Source: Cryobacterium sp. Y11
GTDB lineage: Bacteria; Actinomycetota; Actinomycetes; Actinomycetales; Microbacteriaceae
Length of the DNA: 36,505 nucleotides
Assembly (NCBI RefSeq): GCF_002929535.1
Contig: NZ_PJJO01000040.1
Span: 1 to 36,505 of the forward strand
Reading direction: 5' to 3'
Below, piece after piece: positions 6,666 through 15,689 of the stretch. The position numbers and the translations under genes were made by a program. The notes under the pieces were generated by a model that had not been told where the DNA came from, did not search any database, and worked only from the letters and a program-made list of their open reading frames with translations. The number at the start of each line of letters is the position of its first letter. Position 1 is the stretch's first letter.

Positions 6666-7676
6666 ATGCGTCGACGTTTAGGCCTACTCGCACTGGCAAT
6701 TGTTCCGCTTATCGCACTCGCCGGGTGCGCCTCGGGATCCGATGGAGGAACGTCAGCCAGTGGCGCCACCGAATTCGTGAAGAAAGACCCGCTCATCATC
6801 GGGTATTCGGTCTACGACCTTCAAAACCCCTACTGGCAGGCTTGGGCCGCCGGCGTTGAGGTGGCTGCGCAGGAGAACGGTGCGACCCTAGTCAAGGCCG
6901 ATCAGAAAAGTTCCCAGAAGGAGCAGGTGTCCGGAAGCCTGGACCTGATCAACCAAGGCATCTCGGCGCTGATCATCACGCCAGTGCAGCCGTCCGCACT
7001 GCCTGCCACAATCGACGCGGCGCATGCCGCGCAGATCCCCGTCGTCATCGGCGACATCGGCACCGCCGGCGATTATGACGCCTACGTATTGTCAAATAAC
7101 TACAACGGCGGCGAGCAGGCCGCGCAGTACCTAATCGATCAGGCTGGCAGCTCCACCGATACGAAGAAGGTCGGAGTCATCGAGCTCCACGCCGGCTCGG
7201 TCGTCGGCGAGGAGCGCGTCCAGGGCTTCAAGGATGCCCTATCGAAGGACAGCCGCTTCGATGTCGTCGCCAGCCTCAGTGGCAATGACACCGTTGACGG
7301 CGGTTACTCCGCCGCCCAGGATATGCTTTCGGCGAACTCCGATCTCGACATCATCTACGCGGCTAACGACGCCTCCGCTGTGGGTGCTCAGCGCGCACTC
7401 GAGACTGCGGGCAAATCGATCGCCAACGGCTTCACGCTCGTCGGCTTCGACGGCAACGACGACGCGCTCGGGTTGATCGAGAACGGCCTGATGTCCGCTA
7501 CCATCGCGCAGGACCCATACGGCCAGGGCACGGCCGCGGTAGAGGCCGCGCTCGCGCTCCTGAACGGCGAGGACCCCGGCTTCTCAGACCCCGATACCAA
7601 GACGGTGTTCTTCCCGGTCGAGGTCGTGACGCAGGAGACTGTCGTCGACTTCAAAGCCGGCCGCGCCAACCGATAG
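6666..7676 (+). CDS. sugar ABC transporter substrate-binding lipoprotein
   Basis: A 336-residue periplasmic-binding-protein-type (RbsB-like, Peripla_BP_4) lipoprotein. The N-terminus is a lipoprotein signal: Arg-rich start, hydrophobic core, and lipobox LAGC with Cys21 as the lipidated residue. The mature part opens with 'IIGYSVYDLQNPYWQAWAAG', typical of pentose/ribose binders. It goes on with 'NQGISALIITPVQPSALPAT' and ends with 'ALLNGEDPGFSDPDTKTVFF'. It would sit anchored outside the membrane and deliver sugar to the permeases. ATG 6666 is chosen because AAAGGAG precedes it and the signal peptide starts there. The frame is open further upstream but overlaps the isomerase. Confidence 0.92.
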   Translation: MRRRLGLLALAIVPLIALAGCASGSDGGTSASGATEFVKKDPLIIGYSVYDLQNPYWQAWAAGVEVAAQENGATLVKADQKSSQKEQVSGSLDLINQGISALIITPVQPSALPATIDAAHAAQIPVVIGDIGTAGDYDAYVLSNNYNGGEQAAQYLIDQAGSSTDTKKVGVIELHAGSVVGEERVQGFKDALSKDSRFDVVASLSGNDTVDGGYSAAQDMLSANSDLDIIYAANDASAVGAQRALETAGKSIANGFTLVGFDGNDDALGLIENGLMSATIAQDPYGQGTAAVEAALALLNGEDPGFSDPDTKTVFFPVEVVTQETVVDFKAGRANR

Positions 7677-7702
7677 CCCCTAGCCTGAGGAGAGGCCAAC
7701 TC

Positions 7703-9220
7703 ATGACTGCCATGCTCGCTGTCGAGAACGTCGTGCAGCAATACCCCGGTGTGCGCGCCCTGAAAGGGGTGTCGCTCAGTCTGGACGAGGGCCGCATACT
7801 CGCCCTCGTCGGCGAGAACGGGGCAGGAAAGAGTACCCTCATCAGGATCCTCGCGGGCATCGAACAGCCCGTCGAAGGCACCCTGCGACTCCGCGGAGAG
7901 ATTCGCAGACTCACTAACTCCGCGGAGTCGCAGGCGGCCGGGATCTCGGTCGTCAGCCAAGAATTCCGGCTCGTTCCCCAACTTTCGATCGCAGACAACA
8001 TCATGCTCGGCCACGAACTGAGAACCGCAGGAGTCGTCAGGGCTAGAGGCACCCGGGCCCGCGTGAGGGAACTGCTCTCCACGCTCGGACTGGACCTCAA
8101 CCCCGACCGGCTAGTTAGCTCTCTGACCACGGGTGATCAGCAGATGGTCGAGATCGCGAGGGCGCTCTCCCGCGACTTCGAGGTCCTGATTATGGACGAG
8201 CCGACCGCAGCGCTCAACCGCGCGGAGATCGCACGATTGCACGGAATTGTCCGGCGACTGGCCGCCCAGGGAAAGACGATCATGTATGTCTCGCACCATC
8301 TCGACGAGGTTTTCGATCTCTGCGACGAGGTCGCTGTGCTGCGAGACGGATCCCTTGTACACCGGTCCTCGACCAGTGAGCTCAACGAGCAAACCCTGAT
8401 CGAGCACATGCTTGGCCGAAAGCCGCAGGTCTTCGGGCGTGCCGACGGCGCCGCAACAGCCAACGACGCGCGCCTAGTCGTCGACGGACTGTGCATCGGC
8501 GGCTTCGAGGAGCCCTTCTCCCTGGCTGTCGGAACGGGAGAGATCGTTGGACTCGCCGGACTCGCCGGCTCGGGTCGTGGCGAGCTCACCCGTGCCCTGT
8601 TCGGCGACCGCGCTGTGCTCGCCGGAAGCATCTCCATCGACGGCGAAACCGTGCAGGTTCGTTCCGTACCTACGGCGATCCGCGCCGGGATTTACATGCT
8701 CAGCGAGGACCGTAAAAGTGAGGGAATCCTTCCCCACCTCGACGTCACCGAGAACATGATGGTCTCCCGCGACACCAAGTCGGTGTCTTGGTGGCATCGC
8801 CTTGCCCCGTCTCGACGCGAAGAAGGCGACCTGTTCGAGGAACTGCACCGCGAACTTCGCATCCGCGTGCCGAACGGTCGCCACCTCATTGGAAATCTCT
8901 CCGGAGGGAACCAACAGAAGGTCCTGCTCGGCCGTGCCCTCCAGTCCGGCTGCCGCGTCCTGCTGCTCAATGAGCCCACTCGCGGCGTCGACGTCGGTGC
9001 GAAACTCGAAATTTATCAGCTGATCCGCCGCCTGGCCACGCAAGGCGTCGCCGTGATCGTGTCTAGCTCCGACGCACCTGAACTCACCGCGATCTCTGAT
9101 CGCTGCCTCGTGTACTTGTCCGGCCGGCAGACCGCAGAACTCGTCGGATCGGATATCACCGAGGACAACATAGTCGGCGCTTCCGTAGGGCAGATAGCCG
9201 TAGGAGGAACTCATGGTTAA
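7703..9220 (+). CDS. sugar ABC transporter ATP-binding protein (two NBDs)
   Basis: A 505-residue RbsA/XylG/MglA-type protein with two nucleotide-binding domains. The first has Walker A GENGAGKST (residues 38-46), signature 'LTTGDQQMVEIARA' and Walker B 'VLIMDEPTAAL'. The second has the usual degenerate Walker A ('GLAGSGRGELTRALFG'), signature 'LSGGNQQKVLLGRAL' and 'LLLNEPTRGVDVGAK'. It powers sugar import on the cytoplasmic face of the membrane with the two permeases that follow. GAGGAGA lies upstream of ATG 7703. Its stop (TAA, 9218-9220) overlaps the next start by eight bases, so the genes are translationally coupled. Confidence 0.95.
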   Translation: MTAMLAVENVVQQYPGVRALKGVSLSLDEGRILALVGENGAGKSTLIRILAGIEQPVEGTLRLRGEIRRLTNSAESQAAGISVVSQEFRLVPQLSIADNIMLGHELRTAGVVRARGTRARVRELLSTLGLDLNPDRLVSSLTTGDQQMVEIARALSRDFEVLIMDEPTAALNRAEIARLHGIVRRLAAQGKTIMYVSHHLDEVFDLCDEVAVLRDGSLVHRSSTSELNEQTLIEHMLGRKPQVFGRADGAATANDARLVVDGLCIGGFEEPFSLAVGTGEIVGLAGLAGSGRGELTRALFGDRAVLAGSISIDGETVQVRSVPTAIRAGIYMLSEDRKSEGILPHLDVTENMMVSRDTKSVSWWHRLAPSRREEGDLFEELHRELRIRVPNGRHLIGNLSGGNQQKVLLGRALQSGCRVLLLNEPTRGVDVGAKLEIYQLIRRLATQGVAVIVSSSDAPELTAISDRCLVYLSGRQTAELVGSDITEDNIVGASVGQIAVGGTHG

Positions 9221-10259
9221 TGCTCCCCAGCTTCTTCAGGTAGATGTCGTCACGTCGGCCGAACAAGAGCGCCGCGAGTCTGCGCGCCGTGGCGACCGCG
9301 CCGCCCGTCGGCAGAGCATTCTGCAAAAGCTCGGAATTATCATCCCGTTTGTGCTGGTGCTTCTAGCCGGGATCGTGCTCGTGCCAAGCTTTCTGAGCGC
9401 CTCCAACATCACAAACATGCTCGTCGACGGCGCGATCCTTGCTATTACCGCGTACGGCATGACGATGGTGATTGCCCTGCGTGGCATCGATCTCTCGGTT
9501 GGATCCACGCAGGCGGTCGTGGCATGTGTGGCGGCGGTGTCCGTAAATGCGTGGGGCATCCTGCCCGGCATCCTCGCCGGCATTGCCGCAGCGATTATCC
9601 TCGGTCTGGTCAACGGATTGATAGTGACCACATTCCGCGTCCCGGCGTTCATCGCTACGCTCGCCACCCTGGGTATCTTCCGAGGGATTGCGTTGCTGTT
9701 CACTGGTGGAGCTCCGATCATGATCACCGATTCCGCGTTCCGTTCCATCGCAACGTCGTCAATCTTCGGGATCCCCGTACCGTTCATCGTCGCTGTGCTC
9801 GTCGGAGCCGGATTCTGGTTCGTCCTAGACCGGATGCGGTTCGGAAAACACGTGGTTGCCGTCGGTGGCAGCCCCGAATCCGCCACCGACAGTGGTATAA
9901 AAGTCAAGCGCATCGAGCTCATCGCGTATGTCGTCGCGGCCGCAGCGGCCGGTGTCGCCGGTCTGCTTTTAGCCAGCCAGCTCGGCAGCGTCAATGGTTC
10001 ACTGAGCAGCGGACTCGAGTTGCAGGCCATCGCAGTGGTCGTACTCGGAGGCACGAGCATGGCCGGGGGGCGAGGCAACATTATCGGCACGTTCCTGGCA
10101 TCGCTCCTACTAGCGATGATCAACGCGGGGCTGAACCTACTCAACGTCCCGTCGTTCTACCAGTACATCGCCCTCGGCATGCTCCTCGTCTTCGCACTCA
10201 GTCTTGACAGCGCGCAGCGAGCCGCCGTCCGTCGCGTCTTTGAAGGGAGAGTGGCGTGA
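9213..10259 (+). CDS. sugar ABC transporter permease 1 (RbsC-like)
   Basis: A 348-residue integral membrane protein of the BPD_transp_2 family. After a charged cytoplasmic N-terminus of about 40 residues, it shows eight to ten hydrophobic segments. Family marks are 'ALRGIDLSVGSTQAVVACVA', 'NGLIVTTFRVPAFIATLATL' and the EAA-like 'ELQAIAVVVLGGTSMAGGRG' near the C-terminus. It forms half of the transmembrane channel. GGAGG precedes ATG 9213, which overlaps the ATPase gene, and its own stop overlaps the next start (GTGA). Its near-duplicate partner is the next gene, so the transporter probably works as a permease heterodimer. Confidence 0.93.
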   Translation: MVNAPQLLQVDVVTSAEQERRESARRGDRAARRQSILQKLGIIIPFVLVLLAGIVLVPSFLSASNITNMLVDGAILAITAYGMTMVIALRGIDLSVGSTQAVVACVAAVSVNAWGILPGILAGIAAAIILGLVNGLIVTTFRVPAFIATLATLGIFRGIALLFTGGAPIMITDSAFRSIATSSIFGIPVPFIVAVLVGAGFWFVLDRMRFGKHVVAVGGSPESATDSGIKVKRIELIAYVVAAAAAGVAGLLLASQLGSVNGSLSSGLELQAIAVVVLGGTSMAGGRGNIIGTFLASLLLAMINAGLNLLNVPSFYQYIALGMLLVFALSLDSAQRAAVRRVFEGRVA

Positions 10260-11269
10260 CCACTACCGCACCCACCATCAAAACCGAAGCTAAGGAGGCG
10301 GCGACCAAGACGTCGGCAACCTCAACCATCCTCAGCTTAATCTCACATCAGTACTTACTCGCTGTTGTCGTCGTCGCGTTCGTCGTGGTCGGACTGATCC
10401 AGCCGTCGTTCTTCGGTGCGGGCAACGTCCAGAACATCCTGTTCGAGACCGCCTTCGTTGGGATTGCAGCGTGCGGAATGGTGCTGCTGATCACCGGCGG
10501 ACTTCTCGATCTCTCGGTTGGCGGCGTTATCGCCGTCAGCGCTATAGCCGTGGGAACCGTCCTGCCGTACACCACCATCGGACTAGCGATCCTGATCGCA
10601 GTAGTGATCGGCGCGGTCCTCGGGCTGGTGAATGGTCTCTTGGTCAGCTACGTCAAGATCGCGCCCTTCATCGCGACCCTCGGAACGCTCTACCTCTTTC
10701 TCGGCGTCGCGTTCATCTGGACTGGGGGTCAGGTCGTTTCCGTCACGTCCTCAAACTTCCGTGCGCTGACAACCGGATCCCTTGGCGTACTGCCGTACCC
10801 GTTCCTCACGCTCATTGTGCTGGCGCTGCTGACCTATTTCCTGCTGTCTCGTACGTCGTTTGGTCGTACGCTGCGCGCCATGGGGTCTAACCAGCGGGCC
10901 GCGGAACTGGCCGGCATGCATGTGAACCTGACCAAAGCGATCGTGTTCATGGTCGCCGGGGCTTGCTTTGCCCTCGCCGGCGTTTTTCTGGCTGGCCGGC
11001 TTTCGTCTGCCGAGGCGAACATGGCCACCGGCATTGAGATGAGCGTCATCGCAGCAGTCGTGGTTGGAGGCACGTCGCTTCGTGGAGGACGAGGAACCGT
11101 CTTCGGAACCGTCATCGGCGCAATGCTATTCGCCGTGTTGTCCAAGGCACTGAACATGCTCGGAGTCACCTCCTATTGGCAGTACATCGTCACCGGCGCT
11201 GTACTCGTTGTCGCCGTCGCCATCGGAGCGCGCCGCCGGTCTGCTGCCGAAGTGCGAGGGGCAGGCTAA
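10256..11269 (+). CDS. sugar ABC transporter permease 2 (RbsC-like)
   Basis: A 337-residue paralogue of the preceding permease, with the same motif order: 'ITGGLLDLSVGGVIAVSAIA', 'NGLLVSYVKIAPFIATLGTL', 'SFGRTLRAMGSNQRAAELAG' (cytoplasmic EAA-type loop) and 'EMSVIAAVVVGGTSLRGGRG'. It has about nine predicted membrane spans. It starts at GTG 10256, overlapping the stop of permease 1, and its TAA overlaps the ATG of the following gene (TAATG at 11267-11271), so the operon is tightly coupled here. Confidence 0.93.
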   Translation: MTTTAPTIKTEAKEAATKTSATSTILSLISHQYLLAVVVVAFVVVGLIQPSFFGAGNVQNILFETAFVGIAACGMVLLITGGLLDLSVGGVIAVSAIAVGTVLPYTTIGLAILIAVVIGAVLGLVNGLLVSYVKIAPFIATLGTLYLFLGVAFIWTGGQVVSVTSSNFRALTTGSLGVLPYPFLTLIVLALLTYFLLSRTSFGRTLRAMGSNQRAAELAGMHVNLTKAIVFMVAGACFALAGVFLAGRLSSAEANMATGIEMSVIAAVVVGGTSLRGGRGTVFGTVIGAMLFAVLSKALNMLGVTSYWQYIVTGAVLVVAVAIGARRRSAAEVRGAG

Positions 11270-12294
11270 TGGCTTCCCCCTCGTCGCCAGCCATTGTCGA
11301 CAACGCCCGAAGGCTCGTCGGCAGCCCAGCACAGCTTGTCAGGGTCGATCGCGCCCAACTCACCGACGGACCAGCCGCAGGGGCACCCATCCTTATTGTA
11401 CGTAACCCTCAAGGCGTCTCCTTCGAGGTTCTCCTAGACCGCGCGATGGACATCGGGTGGGCCGACGCTTTGAGTCTGCCCTTAGCATGGAGTGCACCGC
11501 GCGGCCGCGTCGCGTCAACACACAACGAGCCCTCCGGTGCCGGCTGGGTGCGCACCTTCGGTGGAGGCCTGCTCACCACCTGCGGGCTCGCATCCACTGG
11601 TATGCCCTCGACGGTCAACGGTTCCGAGTACGGCCTCCACGGCCGCATCGGCCACATTCCCGCCGAGAACGTGACCTGGCGGTTCGAGATCGACGAGTCA
11701 GGTCCACTGATCGAAATCACTGGCGAAGTCGTCGAAGCGGCACTGGGGCAGCCCACGTTGCGACTGACCCGCGTCATCCGAGCCTGGTGCCAGCGCCCTG
11801 TCCTTGAAATAGAGGACGTCGTCACCAATGACGGGTTCGTCGACGCTGGGCATATGTACCGCCACCACATTAACCTCGGATATCCCCTCGTCGATGAAGG
11901 CTCATCACTGTCGACGGACGCGGCCGTGTTCGCTCGTCGTGGGGGGGACGTTGCCCCGCTGCTCCCTACGATGCGGATGGCCGTCGCGGAGCAAGCCGTC
12001 GACGAGAGCGTCACCTATGCGCGGAGCGGACCGACCGGATCACTGACCGTCAATGCTCCCCACCGCGGCGTCGCCCTCACCATCGAATGGACCACGGCGA
12101 CATTCCCACTGCTGCTGGCGTGGCGGGACGCCAGCCCCGGAATTAACGTCCTCGGAATCGAACCCTCGACTTCCCGAGACGATGGGCGGGCGGAAGCCAC
12201 CCGAACCGGTGAGCTCATCACTCTGGCACCTGGTGAGACCCGCACATACCGCACCCGCATGTCGCTGCTTCCGCTCATCGGCAGGCCACGATGA
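11269..12294 (+). CDS. DUF4432 aldose-1-epimerase-like protein
   Basis: A 341-residue beta-sandwich protein of the galactose mutarotase superfamily, DUF4432 type. Seen are 'FEVLLDRAMDIGWADALSLP' at the start, 'TFGGGLLTTCGLAS' and 'YGLHGRIGHIPAENVTW' (the family's His-containing core), 'MYRHHINLGYPLVDEGS' and a C-terminal 'LGIEPSTS'. By family it should interconvert anomers of the imported sugar or present the right anomer to the isomerase. The exact reaction for DUF4432 proteins is not settled. ATG 11269 is preferred because it overlaps the permease stop. The frame is open earlier, inside the permease gene, but there it is Arg-rich shadow sequence. Confidence 0.85.
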   Translation: MASPSSPAIVDNARRLVGSPAQLVRVDRAQLTDGPAAGAPILIVRNPQGVSFEVLLDRAMDIGWADALSLPLAWSAPRGRVASTHNEPSGAGWVRTFGGGLLTTCGLASTGMPSTVNGSEYGLHGRIGHIPAENVTWRFEIDESGPLIEITGEVVEAALGQPTLRLTRVIRAWCQRPVLEIEDVVTNDGFVDAGHMYRHHINLGYPLVDEGSSLSTDAAVFARRGGDVAPLLPTMRMAVAEQAVDESVTYARSGPTGSLTVNAPHRGVALTIEWTTATFPLLLAWRDASPGINVLGIEPSTSRDDGRAEATRTGELITLAPGETRTYRTRMSLLPLIGRPR

Positions 12295-13931
12295 GCCAAT
12301 CCCTGCCAGGACGAAGTGAGGACCAGGACATGACAGCAGGTCAGGACAGCGCCCGCGAAGCGATCGAGGCGGGCCGCACTGCGCTCGGGATCGAGCTGGG
12401 GTCGACGCGCATTAAGGCGTGCCTGGTCGACGCGAAGAATCCTTCGAAGGTGCTTGGGGTGGGAAACCACGAGTGGGAGAACCAATTCGTCGACCGCCTG
12501 TGGACGTACTCGCTCGAGGCCGTGTGGGGAGGTCTGCAGGCGGCGTATGCAGACCTCGTGGCCGACGTCTACCGTCGTTACGGCATCCGCCCGACGACGT
12601 TCGGGGCGATCGGCGTGTCGGCGATGATGCATGGCTGCCTCACATTCGATGCGCAAGGAGAGCTGCTGGTGCCGTTCCGCACCTGGCGCAATACGAACAC
12701 CGGTCCGGCGGCGGCGGAGCTGACGGACCTGTTCGGGATGAACATCCCGCTGCGCTGGTCGATCGCGCATCTGCATCAGGCTGTGGTTGATTCCGAGCCG
12801 CACATCGGGCAGCTGGACTTCTTCACCACACTCGGCGGGTACGTGCACTGGAAGCTCACCGGGCGGAAGGTCCTCGGCGTCGGCGACGCCTCCGGCATGG
12901 TTCCGATCAACCCGACGACGAGGGACTACGACGCGACCATCGTCACTCGGTACGATAACCTCGTCTCGGACAAGGGCATCCCCCCGCTCACACATCTGTT
13001 GCCCGAGGTATTGCCGGCCGGCTCAGCAGCGGGCGATCTCACTGCGGTGGGTGCGGCGCTGCTCGACCCGACTGGGGCGCTGAAACCGGGCATCCCGTTC
13101 TGCCCGCCTGAAGGTGATGCGGGCACGGGAATGGTCGCGACCAACACGGTCGCCCCCCGCACAGGGAACGTCAGTGCTGGCACGAGCATCTTCGCGATGG
13201 TGGTGCTTGAGCATCCGCTGGAGCAGGTGCATCACGAGCTCGACCTTGTCACGACGCCAGCCGGCGACCTAGTCGCGATGGTGCACTGCAACAATGGTGC
13301 AAGTGAGCTGGCCGCGTGGGTGGGCCTGTTCACCCGCTTCGCCGCCGCATCCGGTGCCGCGGTCGACAGCGACGTTGTGTACGAGACGCTGTTCCGTGAA
13401 GCGGGCGCGGGCGAGGCAGATGCGGGCGGCCTGCTCGCTTACAATTACCTGGCCGGCGAACCGATTGCCGGGCTCACCGAGGGGCGGCCGCTTTTTGTCC
13501 GCACGCCTGACAGCCGTCTCACGCTGGCGAACATGATGCGCGCGCAGCTGTACGGAGTGTTCAGCACACTGGCGCTCGGGATGCGGGTGCTCACCGACGA
13601 GGGAGCTGAACCGGATCAGATGTTCGCGCACGGCGGCATGTTCCGCACTGCCGGAGTCGCGCAGCGGTTCCTGGCGGGGGCGCTGGATGCGCCCGTGAGC
13701 GTGGCCGAGACGGCATCCGAGGGCGGCCCGTGGGGCATGGCCGTCCTTGCCGCGTACCTGCGGCACTCGGACATGAGCCTCGACGCGTATCTCACTGATC
13801 ACGTGTTTGCCGGGGCAGGGTTTGACACCGCTGCACCCGACGCCGCCGACGTCGCCGGCTTCGCGACCTACCTCGACCGGTACCGCTCCGGTCTGGCCAT
13901 CGAGCGCGCGGCCGTCGAATCCCTCGCCTAA
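12291..13931 (+). CDS. FGGY-family pentulose kinase (probable L-ribulokinase)
   Basis: A 546-residue carbohydrate kinase. The phosphate-1 motif is 'ALGIELGSTRIKACLVD', with Glu in place of the common Asp. The phosphate-2 region is 'GNVSAGTSIFAMVV', and the adenosine region is 'MFAHGGMFRTAGVAQRFLAG' followed by 'ASEGGPWGMAVLAAYL'. It phosphorylates a ketopentose with ATP in the cytoplasm. Between an isomerase and AraD, L-ribulose is the most likely substrate, D-xylulose the alternative. ATG 12291 overlaps the previous stop (ATGA). A second ATG at 12330 has a GAGG upstream and may be the true start. This gene and the next are more GC-rich than the transporter genes and may have had a separate origin before joining the operon. 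Confidence 0.85.
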   Translation: MSQSLPGRSEDQDMTAGQDSAREAIEAGRTALGIELGSTRIKACLVDAKNPSKVLGVGNHEWENQFVDRLWTYSLEAVWGGLQAAYADLVADVYRRYGIRPTTFGAIGVSAMMHGCLTFDAQGELLVPFRTWRNTNTGPAAAELTDLFGMNIPLRWSIAHLHQAVVDSEPHIGQLDFFTTLGGYVHWKLTGRKVLGVGDASGMVPINPTTRDYDATIVTRYDNLVSDKGIPPLTHLLPEVLPAGSAAGDLTAVGAALLDPTGALKPGIPFCPPEGDAGTGMVATNTVAPRTGNVSAGTSIFAMVVLEHPLEQVHHELDLVTTPAGDLVAMVHCNNGASELAAWVGLFTRFAAASGAAVDSDVVYETLFREAGAGEADAGGLLAYNYLAGEPIAGLTEGRPLFVRTPDSRLTLANMMRAQLYGVFSTLALGMRVLTDEGAEPDQMFAHGGMFRTAGVAQRFLAGALDAPVSVAETASEGGPWGMAVLAAYLRHSDMSLDAYLTDHVFAGAGFDTAAPDAADVAGFATYLDRYRSGLAIERAAVESLA

Positions 13932-13957
13932 GTGAGCCACACCCCGAAGGAGAACCT

Positions 13958-14674
13958 GTGATAGTCACCCTGATTCCCGCCGAACTGCAGGAGACGATCG
14001 ACCGCATCCGCATCGATGTCGCCGCCCTGCACGCCGAGCTGGTGCGCTACGGGCTCGTCGTCTGGACCGGCGGTAACGTGTCCGGAAGAGTGCCGGGCGC
14101 CGATCTTTTCCTGATCAAACCGTCGGGCGTCTCCTATGACGACCTCGCGCCCGAGAATATGATCCTCTGCCGTCTCGACGGCACCATCGTTGAGGGCACG
14201 CCAGGCTCAGACCGGTCCCCCTCCAGCGACACCGCGGCCCACGCGTACGTATACCGCACTATGCCCGAGGTTGGTGGCGTCGTGCACACCCACTCGCCTT
14301 ACGCGGTGGCTTGGGCGGCCGTGGGCGAGCCAATTCCGTGTGTGACCACTGCGATGGCGGACGAGTTCGGCGGCGAGATTCCGATTGGTCCGTTCGCGAT
14401 CATCGGAGACGACTCGATCGGACGCGGCATCGTGGAGACCCTCCGCGACCACCGTTCACCGGCCGTGCTCATGCGGAACCACGGCCCGTTCACCATCGGC
14501 ATGGACGCGCGCAGTGCCGTCAAAGCCGCCGTCATGGTCGAAGACGTCGCCCGCAGCGTCGCTTTCGCTCGCCAGCTCGGCACTCCTATTCCGATCGTGC
14601 AGCCCGCGATCGACTCCCTCTATAACCGCTACCAGAACGTCTACGGACAGAACCCGACAGAATCGCGGGCCTAG
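13958..14674 (+). CDS. araD: L-ribulose-5-phosphate 4-epimerase
   Basis: A 238-residue class II aldolase/AraD-family enzyme. Motifs match AraD: GGNVS (38-42), KPSG (54-57), SSD with D91, HTH giving H110 and H112, an acidic D135 in 'TTAMADEFGGEIP', H175 in 'NHGPF', and Y229 in the closing 'NVYGQ'. In E. coli AraD the matching residues bind Zn (D76, H95, H97, H171) or act in catalysis (D120, Y229). It differs from E. coli AraD by 'AMADEF' in place of 'HADYF'. It converts L-ribulose-5-phosphate to D-xylulose-5-phosphate, feeding the pentose phosphate pathway. GTG 13958 follows GAAGGAG. It is the enzyme that points the operon to an L-ribulose rather than a D-xylulose route. Confidence 0.87.
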   Translation: MIVTLIPAELQETIDRIRIDVAALHAELVRYGLVVWTGGNVSGRVPGADLFLIKPSGVSYDDLAPENMILCRLDGTIVEGTPGSDRSPSSDTAAHAYVYRTMPEVGGVVHTHSPYAVAWAAVGEPIPCVTTAMADEFGGEIPIGPFAIIGDDSIGRGIVETLRDHRSPAVLMRNHGPFTIGMDARSAVKAAVMVEDVARSVAFARQLGTPIPIVQPAIDSLYNRYQNVYGQNPTESRA

Positions 14675-14878
14675 TTCCGCAAGCCGACGAGTCACGAGAA
14701 ATACAGTGCTGCGGGCGGCTTCGGCTCAGCCCTCAACTGAATGGTCTGCTCTCAAGCCGCTTGAAGAGGGATTCAGCGCCAGTGAAGTTGACGCTGCACT
14801 TTACAAACCAAAAATTCAGGCCAGACGACCAGGTGCTTCGATTAGGGACAGCTGCCCCAGAGCCCCGTACCAGGTTGG
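14675..14878. other. gap after the epimerase gene
   Basis: There is no recognisable gene or clear terminator in these 204 bases. Short open stretches in several frames show no family resemblance. The next gene may be transcribed from the same operon or from its own promoter. Confidence 0.4.
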
Positions 14879-15496
14879 ATGAGAGGAATGATACGCGTGA
14901 ACGTAGTTGTGCCGGGGTTACCTCCGCTCGAATGGGCCGGTGAAGCGGGCTCAGTTGAGGCGCCCGCCCATGATGTCCTCCTCCTCGCCGCTGCCGCAGG
15001 CACCGATTGGACCAATGACGCATTAGGAGGCCCTCAGCAGCAAGCCGCACCGTTGCTCGGCTTCGTCCCCACGGAAGACTTTTCGCTTTCGGCACGCACC
15101 CGGGTCCGGACCGAAAGAACAACGTTCGACGCTGCCGTCCTGGCGATATGGGGTGACCATGACCATTGGGCCAAACTCTGCTTTGAGTATTCGCCCCAAG
15201 GCCAAGCCATGGTCGTTTCCGTTGTGACGAACGAGTACTCGGACGACTGCAACTCAATGCTTGTTTCCGAGGAGTCGGTCTACCTTCGCATTATTCGATC
15301 TGGGGAGGGCTGGGCCTTTCACTCATCCATTGATGGTCATGAATGGGTCTTCGTACGTGTTTTTCGGCTTGCCTTTGACGGGCCGGTGCGCGTCGGTTTC
15401 CTCGCGCAAGCGCCGATGGGGGACCGGTGCCTAGCTGAGTTCGACAACATCGAGTACAGCACCCACGTTCCGGCGGATCTCCGAAACGGGAACTGA
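14879..15496 (+). CDS. DUF1349 (concanavalin-like) protein
   Basis: A 205-residue beta-rich protein of the DUF1349 family, which has a concanavalin A-like jelly-roll fold. Visible marks are the opening 'LPPLEWAGEAGSVEAPAHDV', 'AAAGTDWTNDALGG', 'HDHWAKLCFEYSPQG' and the closing 'VRVGFLAQAP...AEFDNIEY'. It has no signal peptide, so it is cytoplasmic. Such proteins are often found at the end of sugar-utilisation clusters and may bind or modify a sugar, but no reaction is established. ATG 14879 or the ATG nine bases later could be used. It follows the operon on the same strand after 204 bases. Confidence 0.75.
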   Translation: MRGMIRVNVVVPGLPPLEWAGEAGSVEAPAHDVLLLAAAAGTDWTNDALGGPQQQAAPLLGFVPTEDFSLSARTRVRTERTTFDAAVLAIWGDHDHWAKLCFEYSPQGQAMVVSVVTNEYSDDCNSMLVSEESVYLRIIRSGEGWAFHSSIDGHEWVFVRVFRLAFDGPVRVGFLAQAPMGDRCLAEFDNIEYSTHVPADLRNGN

Positions 15497-15689
15497 CAAT
15501 CTCAGCAGGAGGGCGGCGTCGGAACGGCCCGGCGTGATGTGCAAAGATCCCATGTTGGGCCATTCGATTATCCGGACATTGTTAGTCTGAGGCCGTCGGC
15601 CACCAAAAACCGTCACCACCAGGGACGAAGCCCACATCATGCGCAAAAGTGCAGTGGTCCTCTCGCGTCTCCCCGAACAGAAACCGTAA

